Source of the DNA: Leuctra nigra
Lineage: Eukaryota; Arthropoda; Insecta; Plecoptera; Leuctridae
Length of the DNA stretch: 64,000 bases
Direction: 5' to 3'
NCBI GenBank assembly: GCA_934045905.1
Contig: OW203765.1
Span: 19,903,409 to 19,967,408 of the forward strand
Positions within the stretch are counted from its first letter, which is position 1, and every line of letters begins with the position of its first letter. Under the pieces are notes generated by a model. It worked only from the letters and a program-made list of their open reading frames with translations, made no database searches and was not told where the DNA came from. The position numbers and the translations under genes are program-made. This document shows, one piece after another, positions 1-11,550 of this stretch.

Positions 1-1300
1 ATGAGACCACAGCATTTTTATCACTCAAAAATACAACGCTAACTTTTATTTCAATCCAACTATTTAGAAAATTATGAACGCACAAACTCAACTATCAACG
101 ATTAGAAACTCTCTTGCCAACGATACAAAAGTAGGTAGGTATGTTATTAGTTTGTCCGCAGAGAATAATTCATTCGTTACCAATTACTTTTAGTTTCGAA
201 GTGGCTGTCACATGCACCTACAGTGCGCACTCTATAAATAATATATCTATGTATCTATGTGAATTAGTTTTAATATCAGATAATAATTTGTCAAACGACC
301 ACTCATAGATACACATGAAAACAATGTAGGGGTCTGGGGAGGGGAGGGGCAGATCATTCTGTAATTTCTGTCATTTTTCTCGCATTTCGAATGAAGTGAC
401 AAAATATGCGAGCAATTCAAAAATTATTTATTAGTTCCCCTCTTACATAATTTGCATAAATTAATAATATTTTATCTCCTTGTTATAATTTCAATAATTC
501 CCTGATAAGTGATAGGCCAAGGGGAAAGTTCACCCTACGATATGCCTGGAATCATCGCAGCTGAGCTTTCTGGCATTTTTCAAAGCTTTCGCACTTTCCA
601 GACGTTTCAAAAACACGTGACCGCTAAATATCTCCACACGAAAGGTATTTTAAACCATCCACGTGGATACAAATGATCACCCGCTTCGCTTGACACATCG
701 AACAAGAAACTTGCCAAGGTCATTAACGAAAAAAAATATCCACGAACAATTTATGTATCCTAGAAATGAAATCTTAAAATAGCATATCCAATCATGGCCG
801 AGACATTGTAGTCTTGATTTTACTAGATGTTGAAAACATGTTCTTTGATCAGAACGTGATGTGGCTACTTGGTAGCAATAGAGCTGCCTTGATGTTCTGA
901 TAATAAACATATGCATAAACAAAGCAGTTTATTGGTGCAGCACAGGCGGCCAGAGTAGCTGATTCGTATTTGTGAGTGATGTTGAAATATGGACTAGTTA
1001 AAATGAGTGATCTGTGTTATTTGGAGGAAGAATGGTTGGTTTAGTTTAATTAGCAGTTATTTTAATCTGTTTTGTTACATTTCGTTGCGAGAGAATTGAC
1101 TGGGAAATGGTCCAATTAACGAAAACATTGAGACAAGTTTTATGAATATGATAGGAACTGAAATGTGAAAATAGGAAGTTATTTTGAATGGATAATTGGT
1201 TCAACGAGAACGATCGTCTTATACTGCTCTGTATAATGTTTGATTGAGAATAATTATAACGATTGTTGGGAGATTGTGATGACCAAGGGCATATTATCCA
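1..1300. other. AT-rich intergenic or intronic DNA, nothing recognised
   Basis: There is no plausible exon, no known domain and no clear terminal inverted repeats. Short ORFs here look random. Confidence 0.6.
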
Positions 1301-1313
1301 GGATGACATTTCT

Positions 1314-1331
1314 GGGGGGGGGGGGGGGGGG
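1314..1331 (+). repeat. Oligo-G tract, 18 G
   Basis: An uninterrupted run of 18 G lies in AT-rich DNA, one of several long G/C runs in the window. It is prone to length error in assemblies. Confidence 0.9.
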
Positions 1332-1412
1332 AATTTTGAAAAATTACAGTTGAAAACAGGGGGATTCGGGGACACAGCCCCCGAGAAAATGTTGAGACCA
1401 CCACGAGAACAG

Positions 1413-1464
1413 AGTCAATCAGATTGGACGGTCGCAAGAGTCAATCAGATTGGACGGTCGCAAG
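1413..1464 (+). repeat. 26-bp direct tandem duplication
   Basis: Two identical 26-bp units starting AGTCAATCAGATTGGACGG lie end to end. The second unit runs directly into the tRNA-like segment at 1460. Confidence 0.9.
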
Positions 1465-1545
1465 AATCGAACTCCAGACCTCCGGTGTCCAAGTCCAGAG
1501 TGTTACTGTTTGAGCAAACCAAAGAGAGGTTTTGAGAGTTGACCA
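1460..1545 (-). repeat. tRNA-like sequence, probable SINE head or tRNA pseudogene
   Basis: On the minus strand a box-A-like GGTTTGCTCAAACAG is followed by an anticodon-arm-like hairpin (CTCTGG / CCGGAG) and a box-B-like T-arm GGAGTTCGATTC. The acceptor stem does not close well, so it is not called a functional tRNA. The loop looks Gln-like, but that is tentative. Confidence 0.4.
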
Positions 1546-1651
1546 AATTGTCGGTGTTTTGGGAAAAGGGCCTAACACCCGTTTTAGAAATTGTTCAGGA
1601 AAATCCACCTCCTTTGGCAAAGTAAATAATAATTTACAATCAGATATTACA

Positions 1652-2563
1652 CTAGGAAAACGCTCAGTGTAACGCGTTGATGAGCGAGCACGGACACGCG
1701 CAACACCTCGAACCGTAATTATGTCTATCGAAAATATCATTAAAAGCCAATAATTCTTGAAATTCGTCAGACTTGTAGATATAAAAATCTCCAATTATTC
1801 CTAAAGTATTAGTCCCAATAACCATGCAAAGTTTTAGGTTGATTGATCGAACCTTTATGATTAGAATGTTCCTTATTAATATTCAAAAATCATAGGATCT
1901 ATTTAAAAAAATATACCTGGGACCACTCATGTGATATAAGTGTGTGTACTTACACAGTATTAGACGATCTTTTGAACGGTCATATCAGTTTCATACGTTT
2001 GAAAGTTTCTGCTCTAACTACCTTGGAACTATAAAGAGTCGAAGTAGCCGTGATCAACATTTTTGAGTAATTTGTCAGCCAACACGCAAAATGTTCGTAA
2101 AATGTCAATAACTTTTGGATTTAAACACAGATAAGTCTGAAAATTGTCAAAAATATAGATAATGTTGGTCTTAATGACCATGCAAAGTTTTAAGTTGATC
2201 GGTCATACGGTTCTAGTTTAAATTTCAAAAATCATATGAAAGATTTTTTTAAATTTTAACCAATGGGAGGATTTGGCTGAAACTTTGTATGATTGGGTAC
2301 AATGTTGGTCGTAATGACTTGTCAAAATTTCAAATTGCTGGGAACAACCAATCAAAAGATATTTTTTAAAAAATTTGAACCAATCACATGAGCCCGTTCA
2401 AAAATGATCCCAGGGACCGCATAGATTACGTTAGTATATGTGCAAAATTTCAGATCGATTGGTTGTGCCGTTTGACCTGGGCTGTGAACACAAAAAAAAA
2501 AAAAAAAACACACAGAGAAAGTGCTATAAGAGTACCGTGGTGACGCTCGCTACGCTCGCTCAA
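1652..2563 (-). mobile_element. Helitron-like non-autonomous element, copy A1
   Basis: Read on the minus strand, the copy starts near GAGCGAGCGTAGCGAGCGTC and ends with the 3' signature: a hairpin (AACGC, about 10 bases, GCGCTT/GCGTT-type stem), a few bases, then CTAG at 1655-1652, flanked by T. The subterminal GCTCGCTC near the 3' end is the complement of the 5' GAGCGAGC. It is about 0.9 kb long with no coding capacity. Long stretches match the copies at 5.4-7.5, 29.3-32.4, 58.5 and 59.8 kb. Confidence 0.6.
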
Positions 2564-2726
2564 TTACCACATGTCAGGCCCTTTTGCAAAATCTTTACAT
2601 AAAAAAATAATTTTTCCAAAACTTCAACACCTTATCTCTTATACCTACTTGTTGTCTTAGAGATATTATATCGACTAGATAATACATCAACTATGTATTG
2701 GCCCGGACGTTTTAATGGTTATCTAA

Positions 2727-2896
2727 GGGCCGGTATTACCATTAATACATAAACTGCAGTTAATGTAACCCGAGGTTAATTTAAACTGAGGCAATAATTT
2801 CCGGAATTAACCTGCAATTACACCAAATTTCCTTGAGTGGAGCTCAATGCTAATCTTTACTTTAACTGTAGCTTAAACTAATGGTTATACCGGCCC
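2727..2896. mobile_element. MITE next to the TARP exon donor
   Basis: Terminal inverted repeats GGGCCGGTATTACCATTA and its near-complement (GGTTATACCGGCCC) bound a 170-bp element. The first eight bases equal those of the MITE family at 34.9 kb. The flanks (TAA and TTG) no longer match. Its right end is only about 24 bases from the donor at 2920. Confidence 0.65.
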
Positions 2897-2920
2897 TTGA
2901 ATGTAGAAACGCGCACTTAC

Positions 2921-3233
2921 TGAAAATGGCGATCTTGCCGGTGATGGTGGCATTGAGACTGGCATCCTTCTCGACGGCCTGCTTGGCCGTGGACGAGTTG
3001 CCATAGGCGGTCCTGCATATCCTCCAGATGCCGGAGTGGCTGTGCAGGAAGTAGCGCTGTGTCTGGTTTACGTAGATGCCGGCACTGCCGCCGTGCACGG
3101 AGAACCAGTGGTCCGTGCTGATGGCGCCGATCCACAGCAGCACGGCGATGGCGACGAGACCGGTGCATCCGAACAGAATCCGACGCTCGAACAGGACTTG
3201 CTTGTAGATCACTTCTTTCACGTGGCTAGCCAT
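2921..3233 (-). CDS. First coding exon of a stargazin/TARP-like (claudin-superfamily) membrane protein
   Basis: The ATG is at 3233 and 104 codons plus one base follow before a strong donor (TTTTCA|GTAAGT; GT at 2920-2919), so the next exon starts in phase 1. The product opens with a short basic cytoplasmic head, then TM1 at about residues 18-38, then an extracellular segment with W43, the signature SGIWRIC (67-73, the GLWxxC motif of claudins and stargazins) and three N-glycosylation sequons (N56, N79, N94). In vertebrates and insects such proteins are auxiliary subunits of AMPA/kainate receptors or calcium channels at the plasma membrane. TM2-TM4 must lie in exons left of the window; I see none in 1-2920. 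A possible 5'UTR acceptor (TTTTGTGTAG) lies about 25 bases upstream. This is probably a different gene from the TARP exon at 27-28 kb because the exon order is wrong for one transcript. A claudin-type junction protein is the main alternative. Confidence 0.8.
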
Positions 3234-3239
3234 AGTTCA

Positions 3240-5044
3240 TGCAGCAAATCGGTCGACTACACAAAACGTTCGAATTTAAAAAAATATTCGAAAAAAATAT
3301 TCGAATTTAAATATTGGAGTTTTAAAAAAATGTTCGATTTTTTAAACTGAAAACGAGCACTTGATCGAAATATAATCCAATTTAACACAAACACACTTAT
3401 TTTGTATACAAAAATACCCCGAAGTTCTTTATAAACTGAAATAATTTCAAGAGTCTTTTTATTTGTTGAAAATCTTCCTGTATTTGCTGCTACCTGCTCT
3501 GACAAGTTTCTACAACCGACTGATTTCAACCCCCCAAATGTAAACGCTTCAACCCCTAATGTTTACAAACATCATATCTCTTCACTAACACACTAAACAT
3601 CCGCAACAGATAAATAACTCAACCTGTCCAGCTAATTCTCCTTCTGTTTATTATTCGGCCTCGTCTTTATCCAGGAAAGAGGTGATTTTCGTTGAACACA
3701 CAAATAAACCTTACGTAACCCGGTTCCACAGGTGAGTCGAGTTATTTTCACTTTGTTTCTTACACGTCACACGATAAATCCAACTGAATTCATTTTTAAC
3801 TACGTATTAAAATGGCACGAACAAATTGTTTGATAACAAAGTGTTAATAAAAATCAACTTGTTTTGCGAATACGTTGTCTGTACCACACGTAAATCACTA
3901 ACATGCCAGTGAAGTCAACCACTTGCTGGCCAGCTAGCTAGAGAGTGTAAACCGGGAGAGATCCAGAGTCCCTCACCTTCTATTGTTGTATACATTGAGC
4001 GAAATGGTAGGTTTTTTAAAACCCACCACCAGTGGCACGACGCCAAATCTACGGGTCAAAAGCGGTAGCCGTAATTGTCTATTATATATTTATTTATCAA
4101 GCCAAGGCACTTCGGAAACTTCACAAACAATCTAAAATGGTTAATATATTTCAAGTTTTCACGATTGTCTGATTGGATTGTTTTTGATTATGGTTTGATT
4201 TGTTTTTTTCTTCATGGTTGATGTGAAGCGGTGAGTTTGGTGGTTTATTTTTATTTTCGTTGGCACCTCTTCGGCTCGGCGGAATCTGTAAGACATTAAG
4301 ACAGTATTACAGTGGGGAAGAAACCAGGGATTCCATTTTAATTAAAGATCGGGAGCTCTGGCAAATGTTCCATCCTATACTCAGAGTGCGTTGGGCCCTA
4401 CGCATCACGTAGGTGTCGAAATTAATATCAATTTAAATATAAGACAATTTCATTAAAAGAAGATTTATTTCCAAAATGTAATTTAATTTGTACGTCTAGA
4501 CAGATCGGGAGACTCCTTTCCCGTCACGGTCAACCGACTGTGATTTTCCTCAGTCAGAAAGTCAACTCAAGCACTGTCTTGAAAAGATGTCAAAAGTTTA
4601 ATTTAGTAATAGGGAAGTCTCATAAAATTTTATTCTAGTAAATTTCTAAATATCAACACAAATAATAATTACAAGAACACATCACCTGTGAAATCTTAAT
4701 TTTATTTCATACAAATCAGATTCAATATCGTGGGACATTTTGGTGGGAAAAAATGGACTGTAAACTGAATCAGAACTGTGATGTCATTTCCAAGTTTCCA
4801 ACAATGTGTGATTCCTTTGTTGCTATGACAAAATAGCAAATTGTATTCCTGTTTTAAAATAATAAGTAATCCATCAAACGATCAAACTTTGCAAATTAAT
4901 TCCTTGAAAACTAGGTATTCGTCCCACAACAAAAATACCTAATACCATGTCTTTGTTCAGCAACATCTCAACTTTCTTAAAATAAAAATTATTCTGAAAT
5001 CTAATCTTCACGAGACTTCCCTTCTCTGATGTGATGGTTTAAAT
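3240..5044. other. Upstream flank of the TARP N-terminal exon, no gene seen
   Basis: This stretch should contain the 5'UTR and promoter of the minus-strand TARP exon. I see no recognised repeat and no second exon. An isolated plus-strand donor-like CCACAG|GTGAGT at 3726-3737 has no supporting ORF. Confidence 0.4.
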
Positions 5045-5449
5045 CAGGGGTCGGCAACCTTTTTTGGTGAAGGAGCCAATTTCCCGAAAATTCATAAATT
5101 AGATAATAATGGGAGCCGCAGTAGAGGCACTCAAATATAATACACCGTAAATAAAAATAAAAAATTACAAGATTATTTTGATATTTTGACGAAGCCCCCC
5201 AGTCGTTGTCCCCCAGTTGTTGCCCCGCAGGGCGTTTTTTTAAATATTTTAACCACTAAAAAGTGATTCTATAGGACTCTAAATTGAACAAACTCAATCA
5301 AATAACCCTCTAATTGTTGCCCCGCAGGGCGTTTTATGTCGAATTTTAAAATTGTTCGTTTCCAGGTCTTTTTTTTAAATTATCAAGAGCCATTCAAGAA
5401 CCATCAAGGATCCGCATGCGGCTCCGGAGCCGCGGGTTGCCGACCCCTG
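5045..5449. mobile_element. hAT-like MITE, 15-bp terminal inverted repeats
   Basis: CAGGGGTCGGCAACC at the left and GGTTGCCGACCCCTG at the right are perfect inverted repeats; the CAG...CTG ends and the GC-rich subterminal CCGCATGCGGCTCCGG are typical of hAT MITEs. The 405-bp interior holds two CCCCGCAGGGCGTTTT blocks also present at 7.9, 8.1 and 24.5 kb. No matching 8-bp target duplication was found; the right flank is directly the Helitron-like copy at 5451. Confidence 0.75.
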
Positions 5450-5450
5450 G

Positions 5451-7527
5451 TTGAGCGAGCGAAGCGAGCGACTCCATTTGGCTCTTTTAGCACGGACCTC
5501 TGTTTTTTTTTTTGTTTTTTTTTTTGTTTTTGTTTTTGTATGCTAAAGGAAGCAATGGAAGTCGCACCGTTTCACCGATCGACCTGAAATTTTGCACACA
5601 TGTAAAGACAACCTTCTCTGTTTGCAGACCCAATTTTTTTTTGAAATCCATCCATTGGTTCATTGTTAAAATAAGTATCTCCTGATAGCCTAAAAAATGA
5701 AAATGGTCTTCGAGAAATGTGATCAAACTCATATTTAGCATGGTCAGTAAGACCAACAATGTCACTTATTTTACAAATTTTCAGCCGAATCTGTCAAGAA
5801 AGTATGCACTTATTGACATTTTTAATAGCTGTCAGAAATGAAACATTGAAAATGAATGTCTTTCCAATGCAACTGAATCTGATTTGCTTTAGGTACAAGA
5901 GTGTTTTGATGGTATGTACAGTTTTTTAGTGAAAAGCAGATATTTTTATGTTTATTGAGTTGATCAAATTTGAATAATTCAATTTGGATCATAGTTTCCA
6001 ACAAATCATTTCGAGTTTTTAAGGACCTTGATTGTCTTTTCGTCAATTCGTAGTTCTAATGGCCGTGCCTCCCGTGTTTCTACTTGGCTGATTTTGCATC
6101 CAGGAGGGATTAGAAACATAAGCTCACATTTCAATAATATCATTGAGTGGCGTTTGTTCTCTTCTAGCGTTCACACGTCATTCCAAATCTCTCCTGCATT
6201 TTGCTTCTTTTCGTTGATAATTTTGGCAATTTGGTGTACTTTGTGAAGGTATTAGTAAAATTGAATCGCTTTTAAAGCATAGATATTAGGTATCTACAGT
6301 TTTTGTCCAGGGGATTGATTATTTCAAATTATTTTCTTCTTGGAAACGTTGGATTTATTCCGTTTCTGAGCTTCTGTCTAGCCTGACATTTCCTTGAAGG
6401 TTGCTATTTTTTTTTGAAAGTTTTGATTCATTCAGTTCAAAACATTACGATGTCTTATTTTAATTGTGGAACGTTGGATTCATTCCGTTTCTAAACTAGG
6501 TAGTTACTATTTTACCTGATCCGTTTTTTGTGTGGAACTTTGATTCCTTTCGCTTATTAGTTGAAAGGTGATTACTTTATTTTCATATTTGCGAAGTTTT
6601 GTTCAAGATTCATTTCGTAACATTACGACATTGAATACATTACGTCTTTGAGCACACATTTCGTGCATTTCAAACATTGATCACACAAATATTATTGTAC
6701 TTTAATTAGGTAGGTACTCTACTTCTTACTTTTTCATTACTTATCTTATCCCTATTTAAACATGCCGAAAAATGGAAAGACTTCTGCTAGAATGAAAGCC
6801 ATAAAGGCGAAAAAGCGTCTGCGTGAAATTGAAGATCAAGAAACTGACGAAGCTAAATCTAAAAGGTTGAAACAAAATGTCGTTAATAATAAAGCATCAA
6901 GGAGCGAAGAGACCCCCGACCAGACTGCTGCAAGGAGATACTCAAACAATCAACGCAATACCCGCTCTCGTGCAGCGGGTATTGCCGATTGACCGACCAA
7001 CTAAAAACTTCGCATGGTAATTGGTAGCAACATTTAAGGTATTTTTGCCAATTTTCAGTCTAATTTGTAGTTATTTTCAAAAGTTTTTGTAATTTTAGGG
7101 ACATTTTGTGTGTTGGCTGTCAAATTCACGGCGACATCGAATCTTTAGTTCAAGGCAAGGTAGTTAGAGCAGAAAGTTTCAAACGAAATGAAACTAATAA
7201 TGACCGTTTAACAGATTGATCTGATATTGTGTCCACAGTAATATCATATCATATGAGTGGTCCCAGGTATATTGTTTGAAAGATATCCTGTGATTTTTGA
7301 AACTTAACAAGGAACCGTTCAATCAAAGGTTTAATCGATCAACTTAAAACTTAGCAAGGTTATTGGGACCAATATTTTTGGAAATTTTGGAGATATTTAT
7401 ACAAGTCTGTGACGAAATTCAAGAATTATTGGCTTTTAATGACATTTTCGATAAACATAATTTCGGTTCGAGGTGTTGCGTGTATCCGTGCTCGCTCATC
7501 AACGCGTTACTCAGAGCGTTTTCCTAG
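5451..7527 (+). mobile_element. Helitron-like element, copy A2 (2.1 kb) carrying a small ORF
   Basis: It starts TTGAGCGAGCGAAGCGAGCG. It ends with the hairpin AACGC-(GTTACTCAGA)-GCGTT followed by TTCCTAG (CTAG at 7524-7527) and a T flank. The first about 400 and last about 500 bases match other copies. The middle, with the ORF at 6762-6992 and a duplicated block beginning near 6350 and 6470 (ACGTTGGATT...CCGTTTCT), is extra. It is the longest uninterrupted copy in the window. Confidence 0.6.
6762..6992 (+). pseudogene. 76-aa basic ORF inside Helitron-like copy A2, possible N-terminal remnant of a transposon protein
   Basis: The product is rich in Lys/Arg (MPKNGKTSARMKAIKAKKRL...) and contains two phrases of the type RLREIEDQETDEAK and RSEETPDQTAARR. 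Repeated R-x-x-ETPEQ-x-A-x-R phrases are, to my knowledge, common in the N-terminal parts of insect Helitron and other transposon proteins. No Rep (HUH) or helicase motif is present. It ends with TGA after AAGIAD, and the element returns to family sequence just afterwards. It could be a stub of the autonomous element's ORF or a chance ORF. Confidence 0.35.
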
Positions 7528-7823
7528 TTTAAATCAACGGCAAAGTGCTATACTTTGTATTCAAGAAGGAAAACGTTCTGCACGATGAACAAATGAGATA
7601 CCTTGAAAGTCGTGCACCTAATAATTTGACCAAATTTGAGACAGTCAAAATAGAATTTATCGATTGAATATCACAACTTTCTGATGGGCTGAAACATGGC
7701 TGAAAGATGGTCTTTATTGCAGCTTATTCGTCAAATTCTTTTTCAACTGACAACATTCAAATTACTAAACTATAGGAAAGCGTTCGTGCCTCGTAAAGAT
7801 TTGATCATCTATAGCATAAAGTC

Positions 7824-8228
7824 CATGGGCGCCCGCAGGATTTCTGCCAGGTGGGGGCAGGTCAAGGAAAACAATATTTTACGGGTTTAAGGGGGGTGTG
7901 GGGGGCGCGCCCCCCACCCAGCCCCGCAGGGAGTTTTTTGATTTTTGGACACTTTGAAATCAATTTTGAGACGTTTTGAGGTGTATTTTGTTGAAATATT
8001 CAATATTTTTTAATTATTGCACTTTGGGGTGGTGGGGGACATGTTAAAAACTGCCCCGCAGGGCATTTTTTGGATTTTTTACCCTCTGAAATCAATTTTT
8101 TTTAGTTCTTTTGGTTACAAAATGATAATATACGTTAAACCCAATACAATTTTTATGTTTTCCTGACATCCTGGGGGGGGGGGGTGGGGGCAAGCGCCCC
8201 CCCTTGCCCCCCCCTGCGGGCGCCCATG
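7824..8228. mobile_element. hAT-like MITE with perfect 8-bp target-site duplication
   Basis: ATAAAGTC at 7816-7823 is repeated exactly at 8229-8236. The element begins CATGGGCGCCCGCAGG and ends CCTGCGGGCGCCCATG. The interior has long G and C runs and two CCCCGCAGGGMRTTTTTT blocks. The intact duplication suggests a fairly recent insertion. Confidence 0.88.
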
Positions 8229-8284
8229 ATAAAGTCTATAGGTTTATAGGTCTAAAGGTTAATTATTTTAAGATGGGGTCTAGT

Positions 8285-8525
8285 ACAATGTGTGTGCCGT
8301 GCATCATACTTTGTTGATTGAATAATGTTGTGTAACTAAATTTTGGTCTCAACATTTTGGTCACTTGATCGGAAATACGAGAAGTTTTCAATTTTCACCA
8401 AATTAGATAATTCCGTCCTCAAATCACAAAGATTATTCCTGAATTGATATTTATCTGTGTACCAAATTTCAGCTTGATTAAATGAACGGTCTGACCACTG
8501 ATATGTAACACGTGGATTGCTTATC
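8285..8525 (+). mobile_element. Degenerate Helitron-like fragment
   Basis: Phrases such as ACCAAATTTCAGCTTGATT and AAATGAACGGTCTGACC align loosely with the internal modules (AAATTTCAGATCGATTGG, GCCGTTTGACC) of copy A1. No ends are preserved. Confidence 0.35.
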
Positions 8526-8529
8526 GATG

Positions 8530-9690
8530 CTATGCGAGTGAAGTCAACATTTTCTAAGTCGCCGCTGTAATAATTTTGTGGATTTGTAACAAATTATAAC
8601 TAATGTAACTAAAACGTGTTCATTAACAAGTTAACTAATGACTAGTGTAATGATTTAGTTCATTCAAAGTGATTTTAGAAATAATTTAGGTAGATCCAGT
8701 AAAAGTCTGTTTTAAATTGATGACCTTGAAAAGGAACATTTTAGGAACATTTTTCTAATGTATTTTCGGCTTCACTGGGACTAATGCTAAAGGGATTCAA
8801 TGCGCAATCCACGCAACGAAGTGGAAGTACATGGAGATCAGTGGGTCTGACCTGGAGTGCAGTGTGCACATACAGGAAAAACAATTTCAATTAATATCAA
8901 ACCTCTGGGATGAATGTTCAATTTATACAATTGATTTATTTTTGCAAGTTTCCCATCTCACATTTCATTGCTCTGATTATGTTCGTTCTTGTTTTGTTGT
9001 CATAATTGGTGAATAATTAAGTATGCAGTTACCTAGAAAACCGTACGTAATAACCTCTACTACATGGTGTCAAATTGAATGAAATTAGGTGGGTTCCTGT
9101 TAGCATTTTCATTCTCATATCTTGAACTTTTTGAGCTTAAAAACCATTGTTATAGACGTTCACAATTTTACGATACAATTGTTAAGTTACGAGACCACGA
9201 AGCTTTCTGTAATCACCCTTGAAGCGATAAAATCATCAATCTACACCTCCTTTGTCCAAAGCTCTCGATTACTAAACCAAGATCGTGACAAACACCCGAC
9301 AATCTTCTATCTTCCTTCCACCACATTGTCGTATTCGCTTTTGTTTCACAATTTGGCACGGTCAACTGGCTTGACAATTTCATTTGCCGGCATTCCACAT
9401 GTTTGGCCCGACTCTCATTGGTCAACTCCGCCACACGTATCCACTCGACCCTAACCGTGACATTGTGCACGGTTTCCAAACTACTAACTTACAGATTGTG
9501 CAACCTCCCGCCTTCATCCATCATTTCGCTGCAATTCTATTTCTAATTCTCTGTATAATCGTGTCGTTTCTGTGGACTACTGGGGGACCACGCAGGGGGA
9601 CACTTTGCCCCCTCCTGGAAACTACATTACCTAGAAGATTTGCGTTATTTGTTTCTACATTTTCTACAATGTTTGTTTCGACATTTTCCG
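8530..9690. other. Intergenic DNA, no gene seen
   Basis: ORFs of about 110-120 codons near 9.1-9.75 kb lack recognisable motifs. A G-rich patch at 9570-9615 (GGGGGACCACGCAGGGGG) resembles the end of a decayed MITE. Confidence 0.4.
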
Positions 9691-10172
9691 CAAGCGATTT
9701 TGTCGCTTGTTGTAGGCACTTTTTTTTGGATACGATTGGAGTCGAAATGGGTTGACGAAATGATTTGAATTTTAATCGTGATTAGATCAAAGATAAACTC
9801 ATTATCATTTGGTACATTTTTAATTGTTTGCTTTGTTAATTAGTAAAAATTAGTTGATTTTTAGTGAAAAATGGTATATTTTCTTGGCTCGTAGGGTGCC
9901 GTATGAAATTTAATTTTGACAACCCTAAGTTTGTCTCTAGTAAAAATCATGGTTAAAATTTGAGAGCTTGGTCTCCAATCGTATCGGAAATTTCTTAGTT
10001 TTGCGCGATTTTGTTGAATAACCGGCGCCTAATTAACAAGGCACGAAGCAAAAATGAAAAAGTGCTACTAACAATCAGACTGATCATGTGAACATCCAAT
10101 CAAAGTTACACTCACTTATGAAACAATTTTTCTCTCTCAATTTACTAAAACGGTCGAGCGCTTGCACCACCT
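9691..10172. repeat. Dispersed repeat, copy 1 (partner at 12851)
   Basis: This aligns over its length with 12851-13352. Both begin with GCGATTTTGTCG near the start, share ATGGGTTGACGAAATGATT, TAGTTGATTTTTGGTG-like, GGGTGCCGTATGAAAT, and end CGCTTGCACCACCTTAA. It is likely a non-autonomous transposon. No coding capacity. Confidence 0.7.
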
Positions 10173-11024
10173 TAACATTTAGGTAATTCTAGCAACTTTT
10201 TACTTCAATATCAGTCATGAATCCTTTTCCATTATAAATAATTCATTAGGGTTTATAGTGGGGAATTAGCCCCCTGCCCCAGACCCCTTTTAATCAGCAG
10301 ATCGTGTTTTCAGGACAGCATCTACCACACACTGAACTAGTGTCAGTATTGTATCTGAATAGTTACAAAAATATTGATTTTATTGGCTTTAGAAGACTGC
10401 GTCAAATTTGAGATATGTTTAATTTTGCTGTATTTCAACTTTAGAAGGTAGTTTTAATAGTTATATTCTTGATAAAATCAGAAATATTTGAAGGAAAAAG
10501 TTTCATTTTTTCATAACATGTTTCACGAAAAATATGAAATATAAAACTTTTTCAATGAAAACTTTATATTTTTTTCTTTTTGATAGCAAACCAAGAAACC
10601 AAGTATTCAAACCTTCCAAAATTGCGATACAGTATAATACAAATGGTAAAATAAGCCTTTAAAAGATGGTAGAATTGTGTGAACGCAGGCAGCCACAGTC
10701 TCCAACTTGCTTCTTAAAAGTGCATTGTGGTTGTTTACGTGTTCCGTCATGTGCATGCACATACCTATTATATTACACGCTAGCTGACGCAAGGCAATTG
10801 AAACGAAACATATGACGACGATGAAATAATGTTGGCTTTGAGTCAACGCTTCCGCCAAGTCGTTGAATTCGTAGGCGTTACCATAAAATACATAATATAC
10901 AGGGCGGTAAAGAAAGTTAGTGTGACAACGTGCTGCTATTTGGTGGCAGTGGCAAGGTTGTAATAATTTAATTTCTAACTGTAAAGGAAGCCAAGACTCG
11001 TACGATGTACTCTACTAAGAAAAC
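10173..11024. other. AT-rich DNA, nothing recognised
   Basis: No exon, repeat pair or structured element was recognised here. Confidence 0.4.
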
Positions 11025-11550
11025 TCTAAGTGTAACGCTTTGATTGGGAGAAACTAACACCTCGGAACGAAATTCCCTGATGCAAAAAAATGATGTTAGC
11101 CAGCTGAAAACACTAAATAATCTGCTTTTTATTGCAAATTAATATTCCATCTATACGCATTCTGGAGTAAAACCAAAACACATTCATTTGCAAGCAATCG
11201 AGGTGCGGTGTATCTACTTTTCGATAGCTATAGATCAATTTTGACAGTATAATTTCAAAGTATACTCATTAAGTTCTTGATTGATTTGGATGAAAAGTTG
11301 TAAAATTAAAGATGTGTTGGTTTTGATTTTGCAAAATTTCAACTTGTTCGGATCATTTTGATTTTTCAACCATTCAGAAAACATTTTTCCAATTTAACTA
11401 ATACGATTTTGTTCAAAAACTATTCAACACACATCATAGGTAGCATAGGTATAACATCATATAGTGGTATTTGCATCTATGCAAAATTGCAGCTCGATTG
11501 AAGAACGGAGTGACTCGTATCTCAAAACACCAGTGATTTCTTGCCTAACA
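11025..11550 (-). mobile_element. Degenerate Helitron-like element, copy A6
   Basis: CTAAGAAAACTCTAAGTGTAACGC at its left is a mutated form of the family's 3' end, followed by ACACCTCGGAACGAAAT as in other copies. Internal phrases GCAAAATTGCAGCTCGATTG also match. It is heavily decayed. Confidence 0.4.

Noticed and set aside
1460..1545. Functional tRNA gene
   Set aside because: The acceptor stem does not close and the D-arm is poor; a SINE head or pseudogene is likelier.
3036..3350. 104-codon plus-strand ORF opposite the TARP N-terminal exon
   Set aside because: It is antisense to the SGIWRIC-bearing frame and has no recognisable motif.
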